Shown here piece by piece: positions 16,718 through 25,841 of a stretch of 41,959 bases of DNA (position 1 is its first letter; every line of letters begins with the position of its first letter). The notes below the pieces were generated by a model. It was given only the letters and a program-made list of their open reading frames with translations, did no database searches and was not told the origin of the DNA. Origin of the DNA: JBGRQB01 sp041725875 (GTDB lineage: Bacteria > Bacteroidota > Ignavibacteria > Ignavibacteriales > Melioribacteraceae); NCBI GenBank assembly GCA_041725875.1, contig JBGRQB010000018.1, positions 1 through 41,959 on the forward strand. Direction: 5' to 3'. A program made the translations under genes and the position numbers.

Positions 16718-18139
16718 TACAATCTTGTGAAAATCAATAAACTTCTTATAATGTCGATATCTTTCTAAAATTTGTCGCACATAAGCAACGGTTTCTAATC
16801 CGCGGCAATAACCAAATTTTACAACTTCGTCATTATAATATCTTGCTTTCGATTTTTTCAGCAAAAACTCTTCTACATTATTTTCCCACTTTGTAGAATC
16901 AGATTTAAATTTTGCAGTCAGTCTGTAAGCATCCTGAATATGTCCCAACCCAATATTATACGATGCCAAAACAAATTTTTTCCTTTCAACCGTGTCAGCC
17001 ACAAACTTGCTCCAGTAACTGTCGAGCGACCGGATAAACTTCATTCCCCCTTTAATATTTTCTTCAGGATCGAGAGGTTTTTTAACTTTAAATCTCTTAA
17101 TTGTAGAAGGCATTAACTGCATAAGTCCAACAGCTCCGGCCCAAGATTTTGCAGAAGGATTAAATTTTGATTCCTGATAAATTTGCGAAGCAAGCATTCG
17201 CCAGTCCCACCCAATTAAATCAGCTTCTTCTTTTATCTGATCATCATAATCGGATAGTTTTCCGCTTACACTTGTCAGATATTCTATCTGACTCCTGGAT
17301 CTGAAAATATTTCTGCGCTTGAAATATTTGTTGTATATAACATAATATTCAGTTTTGTTGCGCATCTCATCAATCCAGTTGTCAATCACAGTTTTCAGAC
17401 TGTCACTATTTTTTCTTACAGCCCAGGCTATCTTTTGCGGAAATGAAATCTCTGTTTTATAATCTATGTTCGGATGATAAAGCTGGTTTAATTTTGCTAC
17501 ATTTTCATCGGCAACTGTGTAATCAATTTTTCCTTCGGCAACAAACTGAATTAAATCATCTGTTGTTAAGGTAACATCGGCATTAATAATTTTTATGCTG
17601 TCACCAATTTCATCAGCAAGGTTTTCCAGTCGCGATTTATAAACAGATCCATTTCTCACTATCACTGTTTTTCCGCCTAACTCAATCGGGTTGCGTATCA
17701 GAATTCTTTCTATTTGGTGAGTCATCATCTTGCGCCAGTTATCTGGTTTTCTTTGAACCAGAACCTGAGTGGTTGTATTATGATGTTCGGTAAAAGCTAA
17801 TTTTTCTTTTCTGTTGTTTGTTACAGTAAGATTAAAAGCTATTAAATCGCCTTCGCCGGAATCAAGCATTTTAATCATCTGATCTATGTTTCGCACAAGC
17901 TTGATTTCTATTTCAACACCAATATGATCTGCAAGTCGCTTTACAAGCTCATATTCGTAACCAAGGGGCTGACCTTTATAAATAAAATAACTGTATGCAT
18001 TATATCCGGTAAGTGCTATCAGCTTTCCTCTTTTTTTAATTTCAGGGAAATCAAGCTTCACCGGCTCCGGCTCTTTCTCTTCCGGAGTGCAACAGGTTAT
18101 CAGTAATGTTACGAACAATATGTATATTAAATTTTTCAT
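16706..18139 (-). CDS. MltF-like membrane-bound lytic transglycosylase lipoprotein
   Basis: A 477-residue envelope protein. A lipoprotein-type signal (hydrophobic run to LLITCC, Cys16 or Cys17) leads into a periplasmic solute-binding (SBP_bac_3) domain from about 35 to 265, then an SLT lytic transglycosylase domain from about 295 (WDWRMLASQIYQESKFNP, catalytic Glu323; GAVGLMQLMPSTIKRF; ASYNIGLGHIQDA). This order matches Escherichia coli MltF (about 518 aa), which cleaves peptidoglycan glycan strands to 1,6-anhydro ends while the N-terminal domain modulates activity. The lipobox lacks a canonical small residue before Cys, so lipidation is likely but not certain. No Shine-Dalgarno is visible. 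Confidence 0.9.
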   Translation of the reverse strand: MKNLIYILFVTLLITCCTPEEKEPEPVKLDFPEIKKRGKLIALTGYNAYSYFIYKGQPLGYEYELVKRLADHIGVEIEIKLVRNIDQMIKMLDSGEGDLIAFNLTVTNNRKEKLAFTEHHNTTTQVLVQRKPDNWRKMMTHQIERILIRNPIELGGKTVIVRNGSVYKSRLENLADEIGDSIKIINADVTLTTDDLIQFVAEGKIDYTVADENVAKLNQLYHPNIDYKTEISFPQKIAWAVRKNSDSLKTVIDNWIDEMRNKTEYYVIYNKYFKRRNIFRSRSQIEYLTSVSGKLSDYDDQIKEEADLIGWDWRMLASQIYQESKFNPSAKSWAGAVGLMQLMPSTIKRFKVKKPLDPEENIKGGMKFIRSLDSYWSKFVADTVERKKFVLASYNIGLGHIQDAYRLTAKFKSDSTKWENNVEEFLLKKSKARYYNDEVVKFGYCRGLETVAYVRQILERYRHYKKFIDFHKIVSSG

Positions 18140-18306
18140 ATTTTTATTTATCTGATATTCAATTATTATCGATCATAGTAGCAGATTGTGAATAATTTTT
18201 TCATATCAGATTGATTTGGAGTCACAAAGTAGTTGTTTTGCATAAAATAAGCAAGATTTGATAATTACACTTGACCGGCAACACAAAACAGGTATTTTTT
18301 AAAATT

Positions 18307-18705
18307 ATGAACGATTACAAAAAAGTAATAGTGTTTGATAATGATTGTCTGCTGTGCAACAATGCAGTAAAGTTTATTTTTGCCAATGACAAAAAATCTG
18401 AATTTTACTTCACACATTTCAATTCAGATTTTTTTCAAAATGTTCTTCAAAAGCAGTATAATTTTGATGAAGTTGATTCAATTGTTTTAATCGACAGCGG
18501 AAAAGTGTTTTACAAATCGGAAGCAGCATTTAGAATTGCCGGAGCGTTACGCTTTCCCATTAAAGCAGCTTCGTATTTCAAATATTTCCCCAAGTTTATT
18601 TCCGATACTATTTACGATTTTATTGCCCGTAACAGATATAGCATTTTTGGAAAAACAGATTCCTGTACTTTTAATCCCGAATTATCCCGACGAATACTTG
18701 ATTAA
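18307..18705 (+). CDS. DCC family thiol-disulfide oxidoreductase-like protein (DUF393)
   Basis: A 132-residue DUF393 protein. The N-terminal FDNDCLLCN gives the DxxCxxC motif (Cys14 and Cys17), followed by KSEAAFRIAGAL and the C-terminal RYSIFGKTDSCTFNP, all characteristic. The family has a thioredoxin-like CxxC and is predicted, not proven, to be redox-active. An upstream TTG would add 12 residues, but ATG at 18307 begins at the normal family position. The 3' end overlaps the convergent outer-membrane protein gene by four bases. Confidence 0.85.
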   Translation: MNDYKKVIVFDNDCLLCNNAVKFIFANDKKSEFYFTHFNSDFFQNVLQKQYNFDEVDSIVLIDSGKVFYKSEAAFRIAGALRFPIKAASYFKYFPKFISDTIYDFIARNRYSIFGKTDSCTFNPELSRRILD

Positions 18706-19238
18706 AATCTGTATCCAAGTTTTACCGAAAATTCTGGAACAAGTCGCTTCTCCTTAAAATTATTGCTCCCTATCAGCAAATTATTTTCTTGAGAACCATA
18801 GTGAACTGCCGCCCAGGGATTTATGTAAATGTTGTTCCAGATATCTATCACATAGCCGCCGCCTAGTGTAAACACTGTCGAATTAAACTTGCCAGTTATA
18901 GAAGTTTCTTTTTCCGAAGCTCTGCTTTTCCAAAACTCAATTCCCAAGGCAAGCCAAAATCCCTGCAGGTTTTTGTCAAAAAAATAATCAACTATAAATG
19001 CATTTATCTTTACTTCGTAATCTTTGAATTTATCGGGTGTCATAAATTTTGGCATGTTAACATCTGCGAGTACAGAGCGCAAACGAAAATTATCATAACT
19101 TATCCACATTGAACTGTAATAGCCGCCTGTGAGAAAAGGAACAAAATCTGTTTCACTGCCAAAGTTAAACTTTTTCTCAGCTTCCTGTGCAACAAGAAAG
19201 AGACTCATTGCAAATATTATGATTAATAGTTTTTTCAT
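18702..19238 (-). CDS. Putative outer-membrane protein in the tetR unit
   Basis: A 178-residue protein with an N-terminal signal peptide (two Lys, then LLIIIFAMSLFLVA, cleavage near AQEAEKK). The mature part has alternating strands such as VFTLGGGYVIDIWNNIYINPWAAVHYG and ends in VKLGYRF, a C-terminal Phe typical of outer-membrane barrels. I do not recognise a specific family. It starts seven bases after the tetR stop; its GAGGG ribosome site overlaps that stop codon (TGAGGG), so it is translationally coupled to the regulator and is probably its target. Confidence 0.7.
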   Translation of the reverse strand: MKKLLIIIFAMSLFLVAQEAEKKFNFGSETDFVPFLTGGYYSSMWISYDNFRLRSVLADVNMPKFMTPDKFKDYEVKINAFIVDYFFDKNLQGFWLALGIEFWKSRASEKETSITGKFNSTVFTLGGGYVIDIWNNIYINPWAAVHYGSQENNLLIGSNNFKEKRLVPEFSVKLGYRF

Positions 19239-19245
19239 TTTACCC

Positions 19246-19869
19246 TCAATTTTTCACTACTGTATTTTGAACTATTTCTAAAATCTGCTCAATTGTGTTT
19301 TCAAATCTGCGCCAGCTCTTTTCATCTTGTAAATCAAGTCCGTTATATACATCAACGTGGCGGGCTCGTAAAACAAGATGATTTATTGCACATGTAATTA
19401 TTGATGAAATCACTTCCAGATCAAAGGTGGTATTTTTATATTTTTCCTTAAAAATTTTGGTGATTTCATTTCCTATTTGTTCTCTTTCATTTGCAATAAA
19501 TTCTGTAATTTCATCATTGTTATTCAGCTCCCAAAGTAAAACTTCCTGAAATTCTTTGTTTGTTCTAGCATAGTTAAGATGAAGTAAATGTATCTTTTTT
19601 GCAGCTTCAGCCATTTCCTCAGGTCGGGCATTTACCAAATCAACTTTGAGGTATTCTTTCAGATTTGCAAAAAAATCCTGCTTCTTTATATAGACTTTAA
19701 ACAGCTCGGCAAATCCGCCAAAGTATCGGTAAATCAATACTTTATCAATTCCGGCTTCGCGCGCAATAGAATTTACACCCAATTTTTTGATCCCTTCTTT
19801 CAAAACAATTCGGCTTACCGCATCAAGTATTTTTTGTTCAGTTAATTCTCTGTCACGTTTTTGAGCCAT
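19246..19869 (-). CDS. TetR/AcrR family transcriptional regulator
   Basis: A 207-residue TetR-type repressor. The N-terminal helix-turn-helix is clear: ILDAVSRIVLKEGIKKLGVNSIAREAGIDKVLIYRYFGGFAELF. The C-terminal ligand-binding half is helical and not family-specific, though the WELNNNDEITEFIANEREQ region resembles the Bacteroidota TetR group. It lies between the EamA transporter gene and an outer-membrane protein gene on the same strand. Two palindromes occur just upstream of its start codon, as expected for autoregulation. GAGGAAAGT precedes the ATG. The ligand cannot be predicted. Confidence 0.9.
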   Translation of the reverse strand: MAQKRDRELTEQKILDAVSRIVLKEGIKKLGVNSIAREAGIDKVLIYRYFGGFAELFKVYIKKQDFFANLKEYLKVDLVNARPEEMAEAAKKIHLLHLNYARTNKEFQEVLLWELNNNDEITEFIANEREQIGNEITKIFKEKYKNTTFDLEVISSIITCAINHLVLRARHVDVYNGLDLQDEKSWRRFENTIEQILEIVQNTVVKN

Positions 19870-19880
19870 ACTTTCCTCAT

Positions 19881-19923
19881 TTTGTCACTTTATAGTGACA
19901 AACATAAGTCACCGCTCGGTTAC
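19881..19923. promoter_or_regulatory. Candidate tandem TetR operators
   Basis: Two inverted repeats lie in the 70-bp gap before tetR. The first, 19881-19902, is TTTGTCACT-TTAT-AGTGACAAA with perfect 9-bp arms. The second, 19908-19923, is GTCACCG-CT-CGGTTAC with six of seven positions matching and a perfect core ACCG-CT-CGGT. Their centres are 24 bp apart, and the first begins 12 bp before the tetR ATG, overlapping the likely promoter. Autorepression is inferred. Confidence 0.65.
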
Positions 19924-19939
19924 ATACAAGGAAAATTTT

Positions 19940-20785
19940 TTAAGTTCTTTTAAATGTCACAAAAATTATTGTCCCGATTATTACAATTCCCCCCAAAATA
20001 ACTCTTGGTTCCGGAATTTCACCCAGCAGAATTAAAGCAAATAAAATCCCGTAAACCGGTTCCATACATGTAATTAAAGCTGTTTTTTTTGCTGAGACAA
20101 ACTTTAATGCCCTGATATAAATTGTATGTCCGAGTGCAGTAAAAACAATTCCGAGAATCGACAGATTTATCCAGTCGGTAACAGATAATGAAAACTTTGT
20201 GTAAAATATTAAAGGTGTTATGATTACTGCGGCAAAAATATATTGATAAAGCGCCAGTGATATTCCGTTTATCCTGTTTACAAATTCTTTATTTTTTATT
20301 GTTAAAACAGCAAAAGAAATTGCAGAAACCAATCCCGTCAAAATTCCGGTAAAGATATTATTTCCCAGATTGTAATCCGGTATAATGAGCCAGATGCCTG
20401 TCAGAACCACGACTATTGTCAAAATGTCGAATAATTTTATTTTGTATTTGTTAAACAGCGTTTCATATAAAATTACAAAAATGGGGAATGACGAAAATGA
20501 GATTAAACCTATTCCCACAGATGATAATTTTATACTTTCAAAAAAACTGAGCCAGTGGACTGCAAGTAAAACACCGAGAAGAAAAAGTTTGAAGTAATCT
20601 TTTCTTTCAGGTTTGTTATCGGAAATTTTCAAATGGAAAAACCAGAGAATTATTGTTGCAAACGCTACCCTTCCCCAAACAATAACAATTGAAGGTGCTT
20701 CAATAAATTTTGCAAATAATCCTGCAAATCCGAAAAGCATTACAGCCAGATGAATTACGCCGGAATATCTTTTTTCCTGATTCAT
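19940..20785 (-). CDS. EamA family (DMT superfamily) transporter
   Basis: A 281-residue inner-membrane protein of the drug/metabolite transporter superfamily, with ten predicted helices formed by two five-helix EamA repeats. The second repeat ends with the typical FVSAKKTALITCMEPVYGILFALILLGE and then PRVILGGIVIIGTIIFV. Family members export amino acids or metabolites; the substrate is unknown here. The ATG is three bases after the stop of the NRAMP-like gene, so both belong to the metH transcription unit. Confidence 0.85.
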   Translation of the reverse strand: MNQEKRYSGVIHLAVMLFGFAGLFAKFIEAPSIVIVWGRVAFATIILWFFHLKISDNKPERKDYFKLFLLGVLLAVHWLSFFESIKLSSVGIGLISFSSFPIFVILYETLFNKYKIKLFDILTIVVVLTGIWLIIPDYNLGNNIFTGILTGLVSAISFAVLTIKNKEFVNRINGISLALYQYIFAAVIITPLIFYTKFSLSVTDWINLSILGIVFTALGHTIYIRALKFVSAKKTALITCMEPVYGILFALILLGEIPEPRVILGGIVIIGTIIFVTFKRT

Positions 20786-20788
20786 ACT

Positions 20789-22021
20789 TTAGATAAATAT
20801 TCTTGTATAAATGTATATCAGACTAAACGACACCAGAAAAATTATTCCGCACCAGCTTAATATTTTCATAAAACCTGATGGCTGAAATTCTTCAGGAAAA
20901 TTTTCCGAAGTGATAACCTTATAGTTGATAAAGGCAAAAACAGGTGCAGCTAAAAATGAAATAATGGTTGCAACATCCAGTAAAGATTTCATTCCTTTAC
21001 TGAAAAATGAAATTATTACTGCTGATAAAAGCGCCATAACAATTCCGTAAAACCAGTAAAATTTGTTGTTGTTTCTTCCGGGAAATATAAGAGTTGATAA
21101 ACCGGCAAGTGTTCTCGGATAAGCATCAAACACAGTTAATATTGTACTGATCATAGTAATTAAAACTATTAACGAAATAATTACCTCGCTCCAATCACCT
21201 ATTGTTTTGGTATAGAGCGCAACAAGTTGTGATGAAAAAATTACTCCGCTGTTTGAAAATGTTTCACCGGAACCAAACATAACAAGTGCGCCCAGACAAA
21301 CAAAAAAGAGTGCCATTATTGTTGTTCCAATATATCCGATGTTAAAATCAAAAAGTGATTCTTTTAAATTCGGAGTATAACCGGTTTGTTTTTTTCTTTC
21401 CAGTGCCCAAAGAGAAGGCCACACGGAAGATTCAATTGGTGCGGGCATCCATCCCATTAAAGCAAGAAGAAATGAAATACCGGCAGTGTTCCAAAGTTCA
21501 GGAGCAACTGAGTTTGCCGCAGTACTTTTACCAGAGGCAACAATGACGGTTATAACGGTAGTTATTGCAAGAATAAAAATCATTACTTTCATTAATAAGT
21601 CAAGCAGAGAATATTTACCTAAAAATAAAACCAGCAGCGTAACAGATAAAGCTGCAAGTGAAATAACTTCCGTGCTTAAACTCAGATTAAAAAGATTTGC
21701 TGCAAGACTCACAGTTACAAGCGTTACGGCTGCGGCATTTACAATAGCAGTTATAATATTCAAAACAAAAAATGAATAAACTGCCCATTTGCCGAGTTTC
21801 ATATACCCTTCAAGCAGACTCGCGCCTGTTGCGGCAACATACCGCTGACCATATTCAAAAAAAGGATATTTGAAAAGATTGATAAGAATTACTAATAATA
21901 AAAGGTCGAAACCGAATGTGGCTCCTGCTCTGGTAGATTGTATAAGATGTGAACCGCCAATTGCAGCCCCGGCAAATAATATACCGGGGCCCAATGTTTT
22001 TAATATATTTTTAATTTCCAT
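20789..22021 (-). CDS. NRAMP-family transporter lacking canonical metal-site motifs
   Basis: A 410-residue inner-membrane protein with about eleven helices and an NRAMP fold: GPGILFAGAAIGGSHLIQST aligns to the first helix of MntH. The hallmark DPGN of helix 1 is replaced by GGSH (residues 22-25), and the MPH of helix 6 is replaced by MPAP (GWMPAPIESSVWP). These are residues that coordinate Mn/Fe in characterised NRAMPs, so a manganese transporter label is not safe. Non-canonical members are frequent in this lineage and no substrate is known to me. The start codon lies within the last codons of metH (11-bp overlap), which implies coupled expression. Confidence 0.8.
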   Translation of the reverse strand: MEIKNILKTLGPGILFAGAAIGGSHLIQSTRAGATFGFDLLLLVILINLFKYPFFEYGQRYVAATGASLLEGYMKLGKWAVYSFFVLNIITAIVNAAAVTLVTVSLAANLFNLSLSTEVISLAALSVTLLVLFLGKYSLLDLLMKVMIFILAITTVITVIVASGKSTAANSVAPELWNTAGISFLLALMGWMPAPIESSVWPSLWALERKKQTGYTPNLKESLFDFNIGYIGTTIMALFFVCLGALVMFGSGETFSNSGVIFSSQLVALYTKTIGDWSEVIISLIVLITMISTILTVFDAYPRTLAGLSTLIFPGRNNNKFYWFYGIVMALLSAVIISFFSKGMKSLLDVATIISFLAAPVFAFINYKVITSENFPEEFQPSGFMKILSWCGIIFLVSFSLIYIYTRIFI

Positions 22022-25000
22022 TATTACTGTAATTTAGTATCGGAGCAAGCCATTTTTCAGCTTCTTCCACTGAGATATTTTTCCGCTGTGCATAATCTTC
22101 AATCTGGTCTTTACTAATTTTACCAACACTGAAATATCGTGAAAGCGGATTAGCAAAATATAAACCTGAAACTGATGCCGCAGGATACATTGCATAACTT
22201 TCGGTTAATGAAATACCCGTGTGTTTCTCAACATCCAGTAGCTCAAAAATTGTTTCTTTTTCCGTATGATCCGGTTGTGCAGGATAACCCGCCGCAGGTC
22301 TGATACCCACGTATCTTTCTTTGAGTAATTCATTTACTGAAAAGATTTCGTTTTCAGAATAACCCCAGATCTCTTTTCTGATTTTCTGATGAACCAACTC
22401 TGTAAAAGCTTCTGCCAGTCTGTCAGCAAGTGCTTTTATCATTATTGCATTGTAATCATCATTGTCATTTTCAAAACGTTTTACAATTTCATCTGTGTTT
22501 ATACCGGCTGTACAGGCAAAAGCGCCAATATAATCTTTTTTATCTGAACCGGCCGGAGCAACAAAATCCGAAAGAGCGTAGTTTGCAACACCGGTAGTAT
22601 GTTTTCTTTGCTGTCTTAAAGTATGAAGAATTTTTCTTACTTTATCACGTTTTTCACATTCGTAAATTTCAATATCATCATTTGCAGTTGAGTTAGCCGG
22701 GAAAATTCCTACAACAGCTTTGGCTGTAAGTAATTTTTCATCAATGATTTTATTCAGAAGAACCTGTGCATCGTCGTAAAGTTTCTGAGCTTCTTTACCA
22801 AATTCCGGATTATCAAAAATTCTCGGGAAAACTCCTTTCAGATCCCAGGCGTGGAAGAAGAAAGTCCAATCAATATATTTTGCTATTTCTTTCAAATCAA
22901 AATTGTCAAAAACCGTAACTCCCGGTTGTTTTGGCTCTACTGTTTTGCAAATTGACCAATCAACTTCAAATTTATTTTTTCTGCTCTCTTCCAGTGAAAG
23001 ATATTCTGTTTTTCCTTGTCGACTGGCAAATTCACTTCTGATTTTTTCATATTCACGTTGTACTTTTTTTGTAAAGCCGTCACCGTGAATGGTTCTGAGA
23101 GAGCTTGTTACTGCATTAACACTTTTGGAGGCATCCAGAACGTGAAGTGTTATTCCGCCATAGTTTGGCGCAATTTTAATTGCCGTGTGTCGCTTGGATG
23201 TTGTTGCGCCGCCTATTAATAAAGGAATCTTTAATCCTCGTCGCTCCATTTCTTTTGCAACAGTTACCATTTCATCCAGTGACGGAGTAATTAATCCGCT
23301 CAGACCAATCACATCAACTTCATTTTTTATTGCTTCGTCAATAATTTTATCGCAAGGAACCATAACTCCAAGATCTATTACTTCAAAGTTGTTGCAGCTT
23401 AAAACAACACTTACAATATTTTTACCAATATCGTGGACATCACCTTTAACAGTTGCAAGCAAAATTTTTCCGGCACTTCGTGCTTTGCCGCCTTCTTTTT
23501 CTGCTTCAATAAAAGGGATTAAGTAAGAAACTGCTTTTTTCATAACACGGGCGCTTTTTACAACCTGCGGTAAAAACATTTTACCTTCGCCAAAAAGATC
23601 ACCAACCGTGTTCATTCCGTTCATTAACGGACCTTCAATAACCTTAACAGGATCTGCAAGTTTTAATCTTGCTTCTTCAACATCTTCTTCAACAAAATCA
23701 ACAATTCCTTTTACAAGAGAATGTGAAAGTCTTTTTTCAACAGGGTCATTTCTCCATTCACTTACTTTTTCTTCTTTTTTATCAACCTGCTTAACATTTT
23801 CAGCTAATTCAATTAATCTTTCGGTTGCTTCGGGATCTTTGTTCAAAATTACATCTTCAACTTTTTCCAGAAGCTCTTTATCTATTTCATCATAAACTTC
23901 AATTTGTCCAGCATTTACAATTCCCATATCCATTCCAGCTTTTACAGCGTGATAAAGGAACGCAGCGTGCATTGCTTCGCGAACAACATTATTTCCTCTG
24001 AAAGAGAAAGAAACATTACTTAATCCGCCGCTGATTTTTGCATAAGGAAGGTTCTTTTTAATCCACTCGGTTGCTTTTATAAAATCAACCGCATAGTTGT
24101 TGTGTTCTTCTATACCAGTTGCAACAGCAAATATATTTGGATCAAAAATTATATCCTGTGGTTTGAACCCGACCTGCTCAGTTAAAATTTTATAAGCGCG
24201 TTCACAAATTTCAATTTTTCTTTTGTAAGAATCTGCCTGACCTTTTTCATCAAAAGCCATTACAATAACAGCAGCACCATACTTTTGTACTAATCCGGCC
24301 TGAGAGATAAATTGTTCTTCACCTTCTTTCAGACTTATAGAATTTACAATTCCTTTTCCCTGAAGACATTTTAATCCTGCTTCAAGCACACTCCATTTTG
24401 ATGAATCGAGCATAATAGGAAGTTTAGCAATTTCCGGTTCAGAAGCGATTAAGTTAAGAAACTTCACCATCGATTTTTCTGAATCGAGCATTGCATCATC
24501 CATATTGATGTCAATAACCTGAGCTCCGCCTTCTACCTGATTTCTGGCAATGGAGAGAGCTTCTTCGTAGCTTTCTTCTTTTATCAGACGAGCAAATTTT
24601 CTGGAGCCGGCAACGTTTGTTCTTTCGCCAACATTCATAAAGTTACTGTCTGGTCTAAGCACCTCTGTTTCAAGTCCGCTCAATCTCAAATATTGCGGCT
24701 GAGGTTTTATTTCTCTTGGTCTGATTCTCTCAACTGCTTCTGCAATTGCTTTTATGTGTTCGGGTCTTGTACCACAACACCCGCCTACTATATTTATTAA
24801 TCCTTCAGTTGCAAACCCTTCAAGAATTTTTGACATAGATTCCGGAGTCTGATCATAACCGCCAAATTCATTTGGCAACCCAGCATTTGGGTGAACACTT
24901 ATAAAAGTTTCAGAAATTCCTGCCAACTCTTTAATATATGCTCTGATTTGCTCTGCGCCAAGTGCACAGTTTAATCCCACGCTGATGAGATCTTTAATGT

Positions 25001-25703
25001 GTGACAATGAAGTATAAAACGCATCTACTGTTTGTCCGGTAAGAGTTCTTCCGCTTGCATCTGTTATTGTACCTGAAACCATAACCGGCACACGAACATT
25101 TTGTTCTTCGCAAAACTCTCTGATAGCAAAAGCACAAGCCTTGGCATTAAGCGTATCAAATATGGTTTCAATCATTAAAATATCAGCGCCGCCGTTAACC
25201 AATCCGCGAACCTGTTCTTTGTAAGAAATTTTCATATCATCAAATGTAACGGCTCTGTAGCCAGGGTCATTAACATCCGGTGAAATGGAAGTTGTTCTGT
25301 TTGTGGGACCAATAGAACCGCAGACAAATCTAGGTTTGTTTGGCTCTTTTGCGGTAAACTCTACTGCAACCTCTTTTGCAAGTTTTGCAGCTTCAAAATT
25401 TATTTCATACACAAATTCCTGTGTATTGTAATCTGCCTGAGAAATGCTTGTAGCATTAAAAGTATTGGTTTCAACAATATCTGCACCAGCCTCAAAATAG
25501 AGTTTATGAATCTCTTTAACAAACTCCGGTTTGGTAAGGCATAAAATATCATTATTACCTTTTAAGTCATTGGAGAAGTTTTTAAATCTTTCGCCTCTGT
25601 AATCATCTTCTTCTAATTTGTAGCTTTGAATTAAGGCTCCCATTGAGCCATCAAGAATCATAATTTTTGATCTTAAAATCTCCGTTAATTTTTCGATTAT
25701 CAT
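22011..25703 (-). CDS. metH: Cobalamin-dependent methionine synthase
   Basis: Full-length MetH (1230 aa; Escherichia coli 1227), which methylates homocysteine with 5-methyltetrahydrofolate through methylcobalamin. Domains in order: homocysteine-binding with zinc ligands Cys246, Cys309 and Cys310 (NIVGGCCGTRPEH); folate-binding (NVGERTNVAGSRKFARLI, DINMDDAMLD); cobalamin cap and B12-binding with axial His757 in GDVHDIGKNI; and the SAM-dependent reactivation domain (RPAAGYPAQPDHTEK, SYAMYPAASVSGLYF). AGGAG lies five bases before the ATG. I saw no cobalamin or SAM riboswitch in the 138 bp between it and divergent hldD. It heads a run with the NRAMP-like and EamA genes. Confidence 0.97.
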   Translation of the reverse strand: MIIEKLTEILRSKIMILDGSMGALIQSYKLEEDDYRGERFKNFSNDLKGNNDILCLTKPEFVKEIHKLYFEAGADIVETNTFNATSISQADYNTQEFVYEINFEAAKLAKEVAVEFTAKEPNKPRFVCGSIGPTNRTTSISPDVNDPGYRAVTFDDMKISYKEQVRGLVNGGADILMIETIFDTLNAKACAFAIREFCEEQNVRVPVMVSGTITDASGRTLTGQTVDAFYTSLSHIKDLISVGLNCALGAEQIRAYIKELAGISETFISVHPNAGLPNEFGGYDQTPESMSKILEGFATEGLINIVGGCCGTRPEHIKAIAEAVERIRPREIKPQPQYLRLSGLETEVLRPDSNFMNVGERTNVAGSRKFARLIKEESYEEALSIARNQVEGGAQVIDINMDDAMLDSEKSMVKFLNLIASEPEIAKLPIMLDSSKWSVLEAGLKCLQGKGIVNSISLKEGEEQFISQAGLVQKYGAAVIVMAFDEKGQADSYKRKIEICERAYKILTEQVGFKPQDIIFDPNIFAVATGIEEHNNYAVDFIKATEWIKKNLPYAKISGGLSNVSFSFRGNNVVREAMHAAFLYHAVKAGMDMGIVNAGQIEVYDEIDKELLEKVEDVILNKDPEATERLIELAENVKQVDKKEEKVSEWRNDPVEKRLSHSLVKGIVDFVEEDVEEARLKLADPVKVIEGPLMNGMNTVGDLFGEGKMFLPQVVKSARVMKKAVSYLIPFIEAEKEGGKARSAGKILLATVKGDVHDIGKNIVSVVLSCNNFEVIDLGVMVPCDKIIDEAIKNEVDVIGLSGLITPSLDEMVTVAKEMERRGLKIPLLIGGATTSKRHTAIKIAPNYGGITLHVLDASKSVNAVTSSLRTIHGDGFTKKVQREYEKIRSEFASRQGKTEYLSLEESRKNKFEVDWSICKTVEPKQPGVTVFDNFDLKEIAKYIDWTFFFHAWDLKGVFPRIFDNPEFGKEAQKLYDDAQVLLNKIIDEKLLTAKAVVGIFPANSTANDDIEIYECEKRDKVRKILHTLRQQRKHTTGVANYALSDFVAPAGSDKKDYIGAFACTAGINTDEIVKRFENDNDDYNAIMIKALADRLAEAFTELVHQKIRKEIWGYSENEIFSVNELLKERYVGIRPAAGYPAQPDHTEKETIFELLDVEKHTGISLTESYAMYPAASVSGLYFANPLSRYFSVGKISKDQIEDYAQRKNISVEEAEKWLAPILNYSNNGN

Positions 25704-25841
25704 TAGTACTCCTGACTATGGTAATAATATCTAGGTAAATTTAAAAAAAATAATTAGCTTTTAATTTTAATTATTTGTAGTATGCTGCAAATATAGTCAA
25801 AATCACTATCAATCAAAATTGAGATAAACAGTGGAGGCCAA

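Noticed and set aside
25704..25841. Cobalamin or SAM riboswitch before metH
   Set aside because: The 138-bp divergent gap is too short and AT-rich and lacks the conserved B12-box or SAM core; only a short imperfect repeat (TTTGTAG...CTGCAAA) is present.
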